A stretch of DNA of 41,969 nucleotides. It comes from Sphingobacteriales bacterium (GTDB lineage Bacteria; Bacteroidota; Bacteroidia; Chitinophagales; Chitinophagaceae). This document shows positions 25,483-34,506 of this stretch, one piece after another. Where the stretch lies: positions 1 to 41,969 of the forward strand of contig JAIXWS010000037.1 in assembly GCA_027491165.1 (NCBI GenBank). Direction: 5' to 3'. The notes beneath the pieces were generated by a model. That model was not told the DNA's origin. It saw only the letters and a list, made by a program, of their open reading frames with translations, and did not search any database. Positions within the stretch are counted from its first letter, which is position 1. The number at the start of each line of letters is the position of its first letter. The position numbers were made by a program, and so were the translations under genes.

Positions 25483-26841
25483 CTATTTTTTCATGGTTGT
25501 TTTTGCCTCGATACTAAGTGTAGCGTGTGGTACAGCGCGCAAACGAGCTTTATCAATAAGCTTACCTGTAACACGGCAGATTCCATAAGTTTTATTTTCA
25601 ATGCGCACCAATGCTTTTTCTAAATTGGTAATAAATTGAATTTGGCGACTAGCTAATTGCGAAACAGTTTCACGCTCCATAGCTCCACTTCCATCTTCTG
25701 CATTGAAACGATTTTCTGAATCTTCTGTGCCAGCTCCATCTTTACGCATAATTAAGCCTTGTAGATAGGCTAATTCTTTACGAGCATTTTCTAATCGAGT
25801 GTTAATGATTTCACGGAATTCAACCAATTCATCATCACTATATCTTTTTCCCACAGTAGATTCTTGTACAGGAGCTTCGTCTAATAAAGAACGATTGAAC
25901 TCGTTAAAATTTGCTTTTGTCTCCGGTTTTTTCGTCTCACTTTGTAATCTACGGTGCGCAACAATAACCTGTGGTTTTTTATCATCACGTAAAGAACGAC
26001 CTACTGGTGCTGGTGTTGGCTTGCTAGGGTGTACGGGTGTTCCACTACTATTGTTTACAATTGATTTTAAAATCTTGTTCACCGTGGTAACAGATGGCCC
26101 TTTTTTTACAACAACTTTAGGAGCCTTTTCTTTTTTTACTTTTGGTTCCTTTACTGGTTTTTCTTTTTTTATTTTTTCAGGTTTGCTTGCTACCACTTTT
26201 TTTAGGGGTGCCGCTACCTTTTTAGCAGGAGCTACTTTTTTTGCTGGTACAACTACTTTTTTGGCAGCTGTAGCTTTTTTGGCTGGCGCTACAATTTTTT
26301 TAGCAGGAGCCGCTTTCTTGGCAGGTACTACTTTTTTAGCAGGTACTGCCTTTTTAGCGGGTGCTGCTTTTTTAGCGGGTACTGCTTTTTTAGCGGGTGC
26401 TGCTTTTTTAGCAGGTACTGCTTTTTTAGCGGGTACTGCTTTTTTAGCAGGAGCTACTTTTTTAGCGGGTACTGCTTTTTTAGCAGGTGCTACTTTTTTA
26501 GCAGGTACTGCTTTTTTAGCAGGAGCTACTTTTTTAGCGGGTACTGCTTTTTTTGCAGGTGCCGTTTTTTTAACAGGAGCTACTACTTTTTTGGCAGGGC
26601 TAGCTTTTTTGGTTGGAGCGGCTTTTTTAGCGGGCACTACTACTTTTTTAGCAGGTGCAGCTTTTTTGGCTGGAGCGGCTTTTTTCGCAGGTACAACTAC
26701 TTTTTTGGCAGGCGCAGTTTTTTTGGCTGGCGCTACAACTTTCTTAGCAGGTGCAGCTTTTTTTGCTGGCGCAGCTTTCTTAGCAGGTGCAGCTTTTTTT
26801 GCTGGAGCTGGTTTAGAAGCAGTTTTATTTTTGGTTGCCAT
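25483..26841 (-). CDS. histone H1-like lysine/alanine repeat protein fused to a DksA/TraR domain
   Basis: The 452-residue protein has two parts. Residues 12-217 contain 33 xKK units, 29 of them PAKK, forming a strongly basic disordered tail like histone H1 or Hc2 proteins. Residues 218-330 are a charged linker. Residues 333-452 match the DksA/TraR family: a helical hairpin from YSDDELVEFREIINTRL to FITNLEKALVRIE, then YGICRVTGKLI and RAVPHATLSIEA. The usual CxxC...CxxC zinc finger keeps only C422; T425, S443 and A446 replace the others. DksA binds the RNA polymerase secondary channel; the tail probably adds DNA or RNA binding. It starts 4 bases after the ileS stop, so it is co-transcribed. 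Repeat copy number may vary between strains. Confidence 0.85.
   Translation of the reverse strand: MATKNKTASKPAPAKKAAPAKKAAPAKKAAPAKKVVAPAKKTAPAKKVVVPAKKAAPAKKAAPAKKVVVPAKKAAPTKKASPAKKVVAPVKKTAPAKKAVPAKKVAPAKKAVPAKKVAPAKKAVPAKKVAPAKKAVPAKKAVPAKKAAPAKKAVPAKKAAPAKKAVPAKKVVPAKKAAPAKKIVAPAKKATAAKKVVVPAKKVAPAKKVAAPLKKVVASKPEKIKKEKPVKEPKVKKEKAPKVVVKKGPSVTTVNKILKSIVNNSSGTPVHPSKPTPAPVGRSLRDDKKPQVIVAHRRLQSETKKPETKANFNEFNRSLLDEAPVQESTVGKRYSDDELVEFREIINTRLENARKELAYLQGLIMRKDGAGTEDSENRFNAEDGSGAMERETVSQLASRQIQFITNLEKALVRIENKTYGICRVTGKLIDKARLRAVPHATLSIEAKTTMKK
26191..26808 (-). repeat. about 33 imperfect 15-18-base tandem repeats coding xPAKK
   Basis: Each unit codes PAKKA, PAKKV or a near variant, with mixed synonymous codons (GCA, GCT, GCC, GCG) for alanine. 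In the centre (about 26330-26560) the AVPAKK and VAPAKK units alternate almost regularly. This suggests recent expansion, in contrast with more diverged ends. Confidence 0.85.
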
Positions 26842-26845
26842 AGCT

Positions 26846-29800
26846 CTATTGTCTGTTTTTTAAAACTTGAATTTTTATAGGTGTTTCGTTTACCTCTATT
26901 TCAACTCCATCAGATACATTATCAATTATATCCATTTTATCTGCTAGAATTTCGGCGCAAATGTAGGTATAAAATTTAATAATACTGTCATTTAATTGCT
27001 CATTTTTTTCTATGAGTACCGTAATTCTATCAGTTAATTCATAATCAGCATCTTTACGTATCTTCTGTATACGATTGACTATTTCACGTGCATTTCCTTC
27101 GTGTTGTAGCTCTTCAGATATAGAAATATCTAAAGCAACTGTTAGGCTATCTTTGTGGGCAACAGACCATCCTGGTATATCTTCGGCGATGATGTCCATA
27201 TCTTCCGGTGTGAGGATGATTTGTTCTCCTTCCACCATTAAATTCAATGATTGCTCACGCTCCATTGTAGCTATTTGCTGTTGGTCCAAATTGTTGATGA
27301 GGGTAGCGGCTGCCTTCATTTTTCCCCCAAGCTTTGCTCCTAATGTTTTAAAATTCGCTTTCGCTTTTTTCTGAATGACCCCTTCCGTTTCGGTTATATA
27401 TTCAATTTCTTTTACGTTTACTTCATTTTTGATAAGGTCCTCTACTAGACGCAGGCGCGATTCAATTTTGGGGTCTAAGACCGGTATCATCAGTTTTTGT
27501 AGCGGTTGACGCACCTTGATGTTTACCTTTTTTCGAATAGACAGCACTAAGGAAGAGCTGAGTTGGGCCAATTCCATACGGGCTTCTAATTCGGTATCTA
27601 TATAGGAATCATTTGCAATAGGATATTTTGATAAATGAACTGATTCTGAATTTATCCTGTTGGTTATCTTATTTAAATTGTTAAACATCCAATCGGCAAA
27701 GAAGGGCGAAATAGGTGCCATCATTAAGCTTAATTGTTCCAGACATTCATACAAGGTTTGGTAAGCACAAATCTTGTCAAACTCGTACTCGCCCTTCCAA
27801 AAACGGCGGCGGCAAAGGCGAACATACCAATTGCTTAATTGCTCGTCTAAGAAGTTTTCCATTGCCCGACCAGCTTGCGTTGGTTCGTAATCGTCGAGCG
27901 AACTATTTACATTTTTAATTAATGTTTGAAGGCTTGATAATATCCAGCGGTCTATTTCAGGTCTGTCGGCAATGGGTATATAGGCTTCTTTGAAAGTGAA
28001 ATTATCCACATTGGCATATAGTGCAAAGAACTGATAGGTATTATATAGTGTTCCAAAATACTTCCGTTGGATCTCCTTAATGCCTTCTAAATCAAATTTT
28101 AAGCTATCCCATGGTGATGCGTTGGTGATCAGATACCAACGGGTGGCATCAGCACTGAGTTGTTCAATAGTTTCGAAGGGATCAACGACATTGCCCACTC
28201 TTTTACTCATTTTATTTCCATTCTTGTCGAGTACCAAGCCATTGGCAACAACCGTTTTGTAAGCTACGCTGTCAAACAACATCACGCCCAATGCATGTAG
28301 CGTGTAAAACCAACCACGTGTTTGATCCACGCCCTCAGCAATAAAGTCTGCAGGGAAGGCCTTATTTTGGTCGATATTGGCTTGATTTTCGAAAGGGTAG
28401 TGCCCTTGGGCATAGGGCATAGCACCGCTGTCAAACCAAACGTCAATGAGATCTGGCTCTCTTTTCATGGGGCGACCTTGGCTGTCAGCCAAGGTGATTC
28501 CATCAACAAAAGGTTTATGTAAATCAAGGTTTTTTTCGTTTACAACTTGTTGTAAATTAAGTTTTTCATTAGCATACTTAATTTCATTGTTTAATTCTTC
28601 TACTGAGCCAATACATTTCATTTCGCTGCCCTCTTCATTCATCCAAACGGGTAATGGTGTACCCCAATAACGACTACGACTCAAATTCCAATCCACCATA
28701 TTTTCCAACCAATTACCAAAACGACCTTCGCCGGTAGCTTTAGGTTTCCAATTGATGGTTTTATTTAATTCGATCATTCTATCCTTTACAGCTGTGGTGC
28801 GGATAAACCAAGCGTCAAGTGGGTAGTAAAGGATGGGCTTATCAGTACGCCAGCAATGTGGATAAGTATGCGCGTATTTCTCCACTTTAAATGCTTGTCC
28901 TTTGGTTTTTAGTGATATAGCTATGTCTACATCAACTTCTTTATAATCAATTTCGTCTTTGTAATTTTTGACATATCTGCCCGACAATTCGCCTAAGCCA
29001 TCAACAAATTTTCCTTCTTTGTCTACCATTACTAAGAATCCTATATTGTTGGCCTTACCCACTTTGTAGTCATCCGCACCAAAGGCTGGGGCAGTGTGCA
29101 CAATACCCGTACCATCTTCGGTAGTGACAAAATCACCGCAGATAACGCGGAAAGGATCGCCACCAGAAATCGAAGCAGCATTACCATCATAAGATAATAA
29201 TTGTTGATATCGGCATCCTTCTAATTGACTGCCTTTAAAAGTACCCATTATTTTATAGGGTATATTTTTACCATCTTTGGCATAAGCCTCAAAGTCGGCA
29301 TTTTCATGCTCCGATTTAAAATATTTAGCCAAAAGCTTGCTGGCCAGTACCACATTACAAATAGTATGTGTGTAGGGATTAAAGGTATGTACCAACACAT
29401 AATCGATATTGGGTCCAACAGTCAAACCTAAATTGCTAGGCAGCGTCCAAGGAGTAGTGGTCCATGCCATAAAATGGATGGATTCTTCCTTGTTTTGGAG
29501 TAAATCAAACAAAAATTGACTTTTTTCGTCCTTTTTAGCTTCAAACATGGCCACAATCGTGGTGTCTTTAACCTCCTTGTAAGTGCCCGGTTGGTTAACT
29601 TCGTGGCTACTGAGTCCAGTACCCGCTGCAGGCGAATAGGGCTGGATACTCACACTTTTGTACAAATAATCTTTTTTGTGCAATTCTTTTAGTGCCCACC
29701 AAAGTGTTTCAATGTATTTATTATCGAAGGTGATGTACGGATCTTTCAAATCTACCCAATAACCCATTTTTTCGGTTATCTCATCCCATTTGTCCTTATA

Positions 29801-30178
29801 CCGCATGACCGCTTCGCGGCATTTTTGGTTGTATTCTTCAACCGTTATTTTGATGCCAATATCTTCTTTGGTAATGCCTAATTCCTTCTCCACACCCAAT
29901 TCTACTGGCAAACCGTGCGTATCCCAGCCAGCTTTGCGCTTTACCTGAAAACCTTGCATGGTTTTGTATCGGCACACCAAATCTTTGAGTGTACGCGATA
30001 TAACGTGGTGAATACCCGGCATTCCATTTGCGCTGGGTGGCCCTTCGTAAAACACAAAAGGTGTAGAACCTTCGCGCTCGCTTACACTGCGTTCAAAATA
30101 ATTATTTTCTTTCCATATTTGCTGCATTTCCGCTTCTATTGCGGGCATATTCAGCTGTTTGTATTCGGGATATTTCAT
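26846..30178 (-). CDS. ileS: isoleucyl-tRNA synthetase, long form
   Basis: With the start at ATG 30178 the enzyme has 1110 residues. An upstream in-frame ATG (30232) would add 18 residues, but a -7 promoter-like box (30208-30215) lies within that extension and the family begins near MKYPEYKQLN. Motifs: the HIGH-type site GPPSANGMPGIHHVISR, the editing domain around TTPWTLPSNLGLTVG, VDQTRGWFYTLHALGVMLF, and KMSKR (NKMSKRVGN). The C-terminus lacks the CxxC zinc finger of E. coli-type IleS. This and the length point to the eukaryote-like class found in Bacteroidota. It charges tRNA-Ile in the cytoplasm and is followed, 4 bases on, by the DksA fusion gene. Confidence 0.96.
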   Translation of the reverse strand: MKYPEYKQLNMPAIEAEMQQIWKENNYFERSVSEREGSTPFVFYEGPPSANGMPGIHHVISRTLKDLVCRYKTMQGFQVKRKAGWDTHGLPVELGVEKELGITKEDIGIKITVEEYNQKCREAVMRYKDKWDEITEKMGYWVDLKDPYITFDNKYIETLWWALKELHKKDYLYKSVSIQPYSPAAGTGLSSHEVNQPGTYKEVKDTTIVAMFEAKKDEKSQFLFDLLQNKEESIHFMAWTTTPWTLPSNLGLTVGPNIDYVLVHTFNPYTHTICNVVLASKLLAKYFKSEHENADFEAYAKDGKNIPYKIMGTFKGSQLEGCRYQQLLSYDGNAASISGGDPFRVICGDFVTTEDGTGIVHTAPAFGADDYKVGKANNIGFLVMVDKEGKFVDGLGELSGRYVKNYKDEIDYKEVDVDIAISLKTKGQAFKVEKYAHTYPHCWRTDKPILYYPLDAWFIRTTAVKDRMIELNKTINWKPKATGEGRFGNWLENMVDWNLSRSRYWGTPLPVWMNEEGSEMKCIGSVEELNNEIKYANEKLNLQQVVNEKNLDLHKPFVDGITLADSQGRPMKREPDLIDVWFDSGAMPYAQGHYPFENQANIDQNKAFPADFIAEGVDQTRGWFYTLHALGVMLFDSVAYKTVVANGLVLDKNGNKMSKRVGNVVDPFETIEQLSADATRWYLITNASPWDSLKFDLEGIKEIQRKYFGTLYNTYQFFALYANVDNFTFKEAYIPIADRPEIDRWILSSLQTLIKNVNSSLDDYEPTQAGRAMENFLDEQLSNWYVRLCRRRFWKGEYEFDKICAYQTLYECLEQLSLMMAPISPFFADWMFNNLNKITNRINSESVHLSKYPIANDSYIDTELEARMELAQLSSSLVLSIRKKVNIKVRQPLQKLMIPVLDPKIESRLRLVEDLIKNEVNVKEIEYITETEGVIQKKAKANFKTLGAKLGGKMKAAATLINNLDQQQIATMEREQSLNLMVEGEQIILTPEDMDIIAEDIPGWSVAHKDSLTVALDISISEELQHEGNAREIVNRIQKIRKDADYELTDRITVLIEKNEQLNDSIIKFYTYICAEILADKMDIIDNVSDGVEIEVNETPIKIQVLKNRQ

Positions 30179-30207
30179 GGACTCTTCCAACTTTAGTATT
30201 CGAGCCG

Positions 30208-30215
30208 CGAAGGTA
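30208..30215 (-). promoter_or_regulatory. possible -7 element of ileS
   Basis: On the minus strand TACCTTCG differs from TAnnTTTG by one base and lies 30 bases before the chosen ileS start. A weak ATTG is found 22 bases upstream. Confidence 0.35.
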
Positions 30216-30221
30216 AATTTA

Positions 30222-30343
30222 TAATTTGACAATTCGGCAATTGGGCAATTTGAAGATTTGAAAATTTGAAGATGGGGCGGGTTTGGCTTAGTTGGCCATT
30301 ACTTTGATTTGAAAATTGGGTAATTGGAAGTTTTGAAAATTTG
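30222..30343 (+). repeat. ATTTGAAAATTTGAAGATG-type low-complexity repeat patch
   Basis: Two clusters (30222-30273 and 30307-30343) are built of units such as AATTTGAAG, ATTTGAAAATT and GGCAATTTG, separated by a GC-richer stretch. They lie in the 357-base gap between ileS and the DUF4262 gene. This is the second family of dispersed repeat in the window, with a different unit from the one near base 500. The rest of the gap (30344-30535) is AT-rich and shows no gene, tRNA or clear terminator. Confidence 0.55.
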
Positions 30344-30535
30344 CTCATTCGATAAATGGAGATGAGCAGTTTGGTATTCGTTGTGGGCTTAGCCGAAAAT
30401 CTCGATGAGCTACTTTGTTATTTTTTAAAATATTTAAAAAATTAATTTAACTGTCTCCCTTCAAAGCTGTTTTCAAATTATAAGTGGTGACATTCCAAAG
30501 TGTGCACATTGCAGAACCAAAAATGAACATTTCCT

Positions 30536-31234
30536 CTACATCCAACTTCTAATCCATTTCTCCTCAATAGTTTTCCGTTCAGCAACTTGGCCATAGTCTA
30601 GGTCAAATAAAGAATTAAGAGAGGGGTCCTGCAACACCAATTCTGCCAAAGTGCTTTCTATCAAATCGCCTTCAGAGGTATCTGTATAAAAAGACCATTG
30701 GCCATCGGCATCGTGCGTCACTTTGCTCATGGGTTTGTTTTTATTTTTCGAACTGCGCACGATGAGGTGTTTTTCTTCCAAAAATTTAAAATCGGCATTA
30801 AGGTGGAGTAGGGCTTGCTTGAAAGTAAACTCTGCCTCAAAACCCTCATCCCAAGGAAATTTATAGTTGCGATCGGTCCAGACCAGTTGTATTGCGCTAA
30901 AGGTGGTCTTTTGATAATAGTCTATGGCGTAGCCAAAATAATCACCCAGGTTGCGCTCGTCCACTGTTACAAAAGTGGCTAAACCATTTTCGAAAAACTG
31001 ATCATAGCTTTTACCTGTCTCTATACGCTCACCACCTTTTATGATAGATCCTATTTCATTGAGGATACCCTGCATCATGGTGACAGGCAATCCAAAAATA
31101 ATAATTTCAGGATGCTGGTATTGCTCGCCAAGACCTATGCTGTGGGCATAAGAAGGTAAATAATCTGTGGCTTCGAGTGCTACAACAGATAGGCCGAATT
31201 GGTTTATTTCTTTGTTTATTTTACTGAAGTCCAT
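30536..31234 (-). CDS. DUF4262 domain-containing protein
   Basis: The 232-residue soluble protein matches DUF4262 over about residues 8-150. Visible features are LPSYAHSIGLGEQYQHPEIIIFGLP at 27-51 (by parts YAHSIGL and PEIIIFGL) and LVWTDRNYKFPWDEGF near 118-133. The remaining 80 residues (DADGQWSFYTDTSEGD onward) are an unassigned C-terminal extension, possibly a second small domain. DUF4262 proteins often occur near toxin or immunity genes, but nothing of that kind is next to it here and no function is known. No signal peptide or membrane segment is present. It is transcribed away from the hxlR operon. Confidence 0.7.
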   Translation of the reverse strand: MDFSKINKEINQFGLSVVALEATDYLPSYAHSIGLGEQYQHPEIIIFGLPVTMMQGILNEIGSIIKGGERIETGKSYDQFFENGLATFVTVDERNLGDYFGYAIDYYQKTTFSAIQLVWTDRNYKFPWDEGFEAEFTFKQALLHLNADFKFLEEKHLIVRSSKNKNKPMSKVTHDADGQWSFYTDTSEGDLIESTLAELVLQDPSLNSLFDLDYGQVAERKTIEEKWIRSWM

Positions 31235-31337
31235 TGGTATAGTTGGCTATAATGCGGTAAAGATAAATCTAAAAATTGGCGAAATAGGGCAAACAAATTA
31301 TTGCACATAGACAAAAGCAAAATTGTCGGTTTTCTAT

Positions 31338-31368
31338 TTTGCCAGAATAGTAATTTGTAGTATTTTTA
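31338..31368 (+). promoter_or_regulatory. promoter of the hxlR - PNGase-like - lipoprotein operon
   Basis: TTTG (31338-31341), a 19-base spacer and TATTTTTA (31361-31368, one mismatch) fit the Bacteroidota promoter. Transcription would begin near 31374, about 20 bases before the hxlR start. Confidence 0.5.
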
Positions 31369-31395
31369 AACCCTTATAACAATTGCAGCTATTTG

Positions 31396-31752
31396 ATGAA
31401 AGAATTCAGTAAAGAACAATGCACCAAGTCATTACTGCCTATTCGAGATGCTTTGGATGTGATTAATGGCAAGTGGAAATTACCTATTATTGGTGCGCTA
31501 TTGCATGGTAGTAAAAGATTTAAAGACTTTCAAAAAGATATAGAGGGCATTACGCCCAAGATGTTATCACAAGAATTGAAAAGTTTAGAAATGAACGAAC
31601 TTGTGAAACGCACCGTTTATGACAGCTCGCCGGTAGTAGTAGAGTATAGCCTTACCGAATATGGCCTGACACTCAAAAAAGTGATGGAAGAATTAAATCA
31701 ATGGGGTACAGAGCATCGAAATAGAATTATGGGAAATAATAAAAACAAATAA
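31396..31752 (+). CDS. HxlR-family winged-helix transcriptional regulator
   Basis: The start is taken at ATG 31396, giving 118 residues; a TTG directly before it is in frame but unnecessary. It is a typical HxlR protein: a conserved cysteine near the N-terminus (EQC), DVINGKWKLPIIGALLHGSKRFKDFQ by parts (NGKWKL, RFKDFQ), then the recognition helix ITPKMLSQELKSLE and the wing with VVEYSLTEYG. Many HxlR proteins sense reactive electrophiles or quinones through the N-terminal cysteine (C10 here). It precedes the PNGase-like gene by 27 bases and may regulate that operon, although HxlR regulators more often control redox genes. Confidence 0.9.
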   Translation: MKEFSKEQCTKSLLPIRDALDVINGKWKLPIIGALLHGSKRFKDFQKDIEGITPKMLSQELKSLEMNELVKRTVYDSSPVVVEYSLTEYGLTLKKVMEELNQWGTEHRNRIMGNNKNK

Positions 31753-31779
31753 TAAGTAGAAATAATAAAAAAACTAGAA

Positions 31780-33726
31780 ATGAAAAAAAACACGACACAA
31801 ATTTTGTTGCTTTTGGCATTAACCCTAAGTTCTTTTATGAATGTCAAAGCTGCTCCTGGCGATACGACTTGGGTGCAAGCTCATGATGGTAAATGGTTAG
31901 ATTATTTTAATAATTTCGATACCACAGTGAATTTTCCTAATGGGACAACCAAATACCGTAAAATCATTATGGTATTCACGCTGGGTAAATATATCTGTCC
32001 AGGTGCCCCCAGGTATTGCTCTGATTGGGACTACACGGTACAAACCTATGCAATGAATAAATTGGGCGATACGGTAGAACTTGGTCGTTTAATTACGCCT
32101 TATGCCAATAGCGCAAGAATGCCCGCCTCTTGGAGCCAACCCTATTATTTTGATGTGACCGACTTTGCAACGGTATTGCGTGATTCGAATAAAATTAGAG
32201 TTCATTATTCGGGCTACAGTGGTGGTTTTACAGCCAATATTAAATTTGCCATGATAGAAGGAACACCTGAGCGTGATGTTTTGGGTGTAACAAAATTGTG
32301 GGCCGGTAGTTGGGCATTTGGTAATGCATCCAATCCAATTGACAATAAAGTGAGTGCCAAAACCCTTACAGCACCTGTTGGAACCAAAGAGGCTGTTTAT
32401 CGGCTTAACATCACGGGCCATGGTAGTGACGCTAACGGATGCTCTGAATTTTGTGAAAAATATTATCAAGTATTGAAAAATGGCACTTTATTAAAGCAAA
32501 AAAGTATTTGGAGAGATAATTGTGGATTTAATAATTTTTATCCTCAAAATGGTACTTGGATTTATAATAGAGGTAATTGGTGTCCTGGAGATCTTGTGCA
32601 TACCAATTTTCATCCTATTCCTTCGGTAAGCTCAGGCAGCAGTTTTGATTTGTCTATGGCCTTTGAGCCTTACATTTCTGATGGCAGTGGATCTTATACC
32701 ATTTTTGGTAATGTGGTTTTTTATGGTCCGATGAACAAAACAATAGATGCCTCACTCGATGAGATCATAGCGCCTACATTAAATGAAAATTATTTTAGGG
32801 AAAATGGACGTATCGGTTATACAACCGTGAAAATCAGAAATTCAGGTACTGATGTCATCAATAACATTGAATTCGAATATGGCGTTAGCGGTGAAACTTT
32901 GACCAAGGCAACTTGGACAGGCACATTAGCTTCATTAAGCGATACCGTAATTGATCTTCCTTTTTCAGAATCTTTATTAAAAGCTACGGGTTCCAATCTT
33001 CCCTATCAAGTTTCCATTCTAAAAGTAAATGGGGCTGCAGATGTTGATGTTACTAATAATAAATTAACATCCACCTTTACCCCAGTAATTGCTTTGCCTA
33101 GCAATGCATTCATCAATTTTTATACAAATAAATCCTTAAATGGAATGGGCATGAGCGAATCGTCATGGCGTATTATTGATGAAAAATCGGGACTTGTAGT
33201 AAAAAGTAGAATCAATAATACCCCAGAAACAGTTTATAGAGATACGCTCAACCTTCCTACTGGCGTTTATAAATTAGTAGTTTCGGATGAAGGTTGTGAC
33301 GGACTCAGTTGGTGGGCTAATCCTTCTGCGGGTGCTGGTTATATTCAAGTTAAACCTACTCCATTTACAAGTTATAATCTAAGAGGATATTTTGGTGGCG
33401 ATTTCGGTTGTGGTTTTACACAATATTTTAAAGTGGGTACACCAACTAACATTAAAAATGTAGCTGCCGCGGAAGATTTTGCTGTACAAGCCTATCCTAA
33501 CCCAGCAAATACTTTAGTCAATATTGTTATCGAAGGCAAACAAATCAATGCAGGCCAGTTATTAGTTATAGACAATATTGGAAGGGTAGTAATGGTTCAA
33601 GATATGCATGCGAACACTAGTGCTGTAAATACTAGTTCGCTTGCCAATGGAGTTTATACCATGAAGATTTTCCCTAATAAAAATGAATCTCAAAACATCC
33701 CCTACAAATTAGTGATTGTCAAATAA
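31780..33726 (+). CDS. PNGase F-like glycoamidase, secreted, with T9SS sorting domain
   Basis: The 648-residue protein has a signal peptide (cleavage after NVKA, about residue 24). Two domains then align by eye with peptide-N-glycosidase F of Elizabethkingia. CSDWDYTVQTY (80-90) and LGRLITPY match its N-terminal domain, and GCSEFCEKYY (220-229), FNNFYPQNGTW and NRGNWCPG match the C-terminal one. The catalytic D60 and E206 of PNGase F correspond to D84 and E223. The helper E118 appears replaced (S144). Residues about 320-440 form an Ig-like or adhesin-type module, and the last 80 are a T9SS tail (AYPNPANTLVNI). It may cleave N-glycans from glycoproteins outside the cell; activity is inferred. 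It is followed after 7 bases by a lipoprotein gene. Confidence 0.82.
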   Translation: MKKNTTQILLLLALTLSSFMNVKAAPGDTTWVQAHDGKWLDYFNNFDTTVNFPNGTTKYRKIIMVFTLGKYICPGAPRYCSDWDYTVQTYAMNKLGDTVELGRLITPYANSARMPASWSQPYYFDVTDFATVLRDSNKIRVHYSGYSGGFTANIKFAMIEGTPERDVLGVTKLWAGSWAFGNASNPIDNKVSAKTLTAPVGTKEAVYRLNITGHGSDANGCSEFCEKYYQVLKNGTLLKQKSIWRDNCGFNNFYPQNGTWIYNRGNWCPGDLVHTNFHPIPSVSSGSSFDLSMAFEPYISDGSGSYTIFGNVVFYGPMNKTIDASLDEIIAPTLNENYFRENGRIGYTTVKIRNSGTDVINNIEFEYGVSGETLTKATWTGTLASLSDTVIDLPFSESLLKATGSNLPYQVSILKVNGAADVDVTNNKLTSTFTPVIALPSNAFINFYTNKSLNGMGMSESSWRIIDEKSGLVVKSRINNTPETVYRDTLNLPTGVYKLVVSDEGCDGLSWWANPSAGAGYIQVKPTPFTSYNLRGYFGGDFGCGFTQYFKVGTPTNIKNVAAAEDFAVQAYPNPANTLVNIVIEGKQINAGQLLVIDNIGRVVMVQDMHANTSAVNTSSLANGVYTMKIFPNKNESQNIPYKLVIVK

Positions 33727-33733
33727 GTAATTT

Positions 33734-34435
33734 ATGAAAGCCCTATTTAAAATCACGACCATCATGTTCCTTACACATCTTCTTTTGGGATGCAAAAAGA
33801 AGGATGTTGAAAAAGTAATTGACAATTCAAATCGCCAGGAGATGGATGCTTTTTCTACAAAAAAGGGAAGTTGGACCTTATTAAGTTCAGATGATGGAAG
33901 TGTTTTTTATCGCTATGCCACTAGTGAAACTAGGGATATCAAGGGCTTAAAGATGGAGTATTTTTATAGAATCGATACCACATCTGTGATGAAGGAGAAA
34001 ATCCCCGAATATTATGGAAAATTTGATGGCAAATACTTATCGATGATTGACCTCGATGGCGCTTCCAAAGACTATATCAATTTTGTATTTTTCAAGGAAG
34101 GTTTTACTACAGGTATGTCTTGGTACAATGAAGAAAAGGAAGTTATTCAGGGCTGGAATTTAGTAATGGGTATTGATAGTAAAATTTTGAATGATAATGA
34201 AACTCTAATGGTGAATGGCAAAGTTTATGACAGTGTTGTTCACGTATTTAATAATCTTAAAGCTAGGTTAGCCATTATGCCTACTATGGTCGATTGTGGT
34301 GATTTAGAAATATGGTATAAAAAAGGTATTGGGATTATTAAAAACAAGGGGAATATAAAAGTTGCCCCTGCTGGAGTGCTATTGGTAGAGAAAGTATATA
34401 GCGACCAAATTCTAGATTATCACCTAGAGCCTTAA
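33734..34435 (+). CDS. lipoprotein of unknown function
   Basis: The 233-residue protein starts with a lipoprotein signal peptide (lipobox LLLGC, C20) followed by KKKD. Positively charged residues after the cysteine give no surface-export signal of the K-(D/E)2 type, so a periplasm-facing location is likely. The rest is beta-rich with many aromatic and charged residues (WTLLSSDDGSVFYRY; MEYFYRIDTT; WYKKGIGIIKNKG). The last motif resembles the end of barrel-like proteins where 'wYakGvGlVk' precedes the final strands. No family was recognised with confidence. It lies 7 bases after the PNGase-like gene, so the two probably act together or are at least co-expressed. A strong terminator follows. 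Confidence 0.7.
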   Translation: MKALFKITTIMFLTHLLLGCKKKDVEKVIDNSNRQEMDAFSTKKGSWTLLSSDDGSVFYRYATSETRDIKGLKMEYFYRIDTTSVMKEKIPEYYGKFDGKYLSMIDLDGASKDYINFVFFKEGFTTGMSWYNEEKEVIQGWNLVMGIDSKILNDNETLMVNGKVYDSVVHVFNNLKARLAIMPTMVDCGDLEIWYKKGIGIIKNKGNIKVAPAGVLLVEKVYSDQILDYHLEP

Positions 34436-34471
34436 TGCCTTCGACAATAACATTGGGACTAATTTACACGT

Positions 34472-34506
34472 AAAGGTGCTGCTCCATTAGAGCAGCACCT
34501 TTTTTT
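34472..34506 (+). terminator. terminator of the PNGase-like operon
   Basis: AGGTGCTGCTC (34474-34484) pairs with GAGCAGCACCT (34490-34500) around CATTA and is followed by six T. Confidence 0.88.

Noticed and set aside
25799-26863. Long open frame (354 codons) on the plus strand rich in FLAGAT/FLAGTA repeats
   Set aside because: It is the antisense reading of the PAKK repeat tract. The minus-strand frame has a real DksA domain and sits in an operon with ileS.
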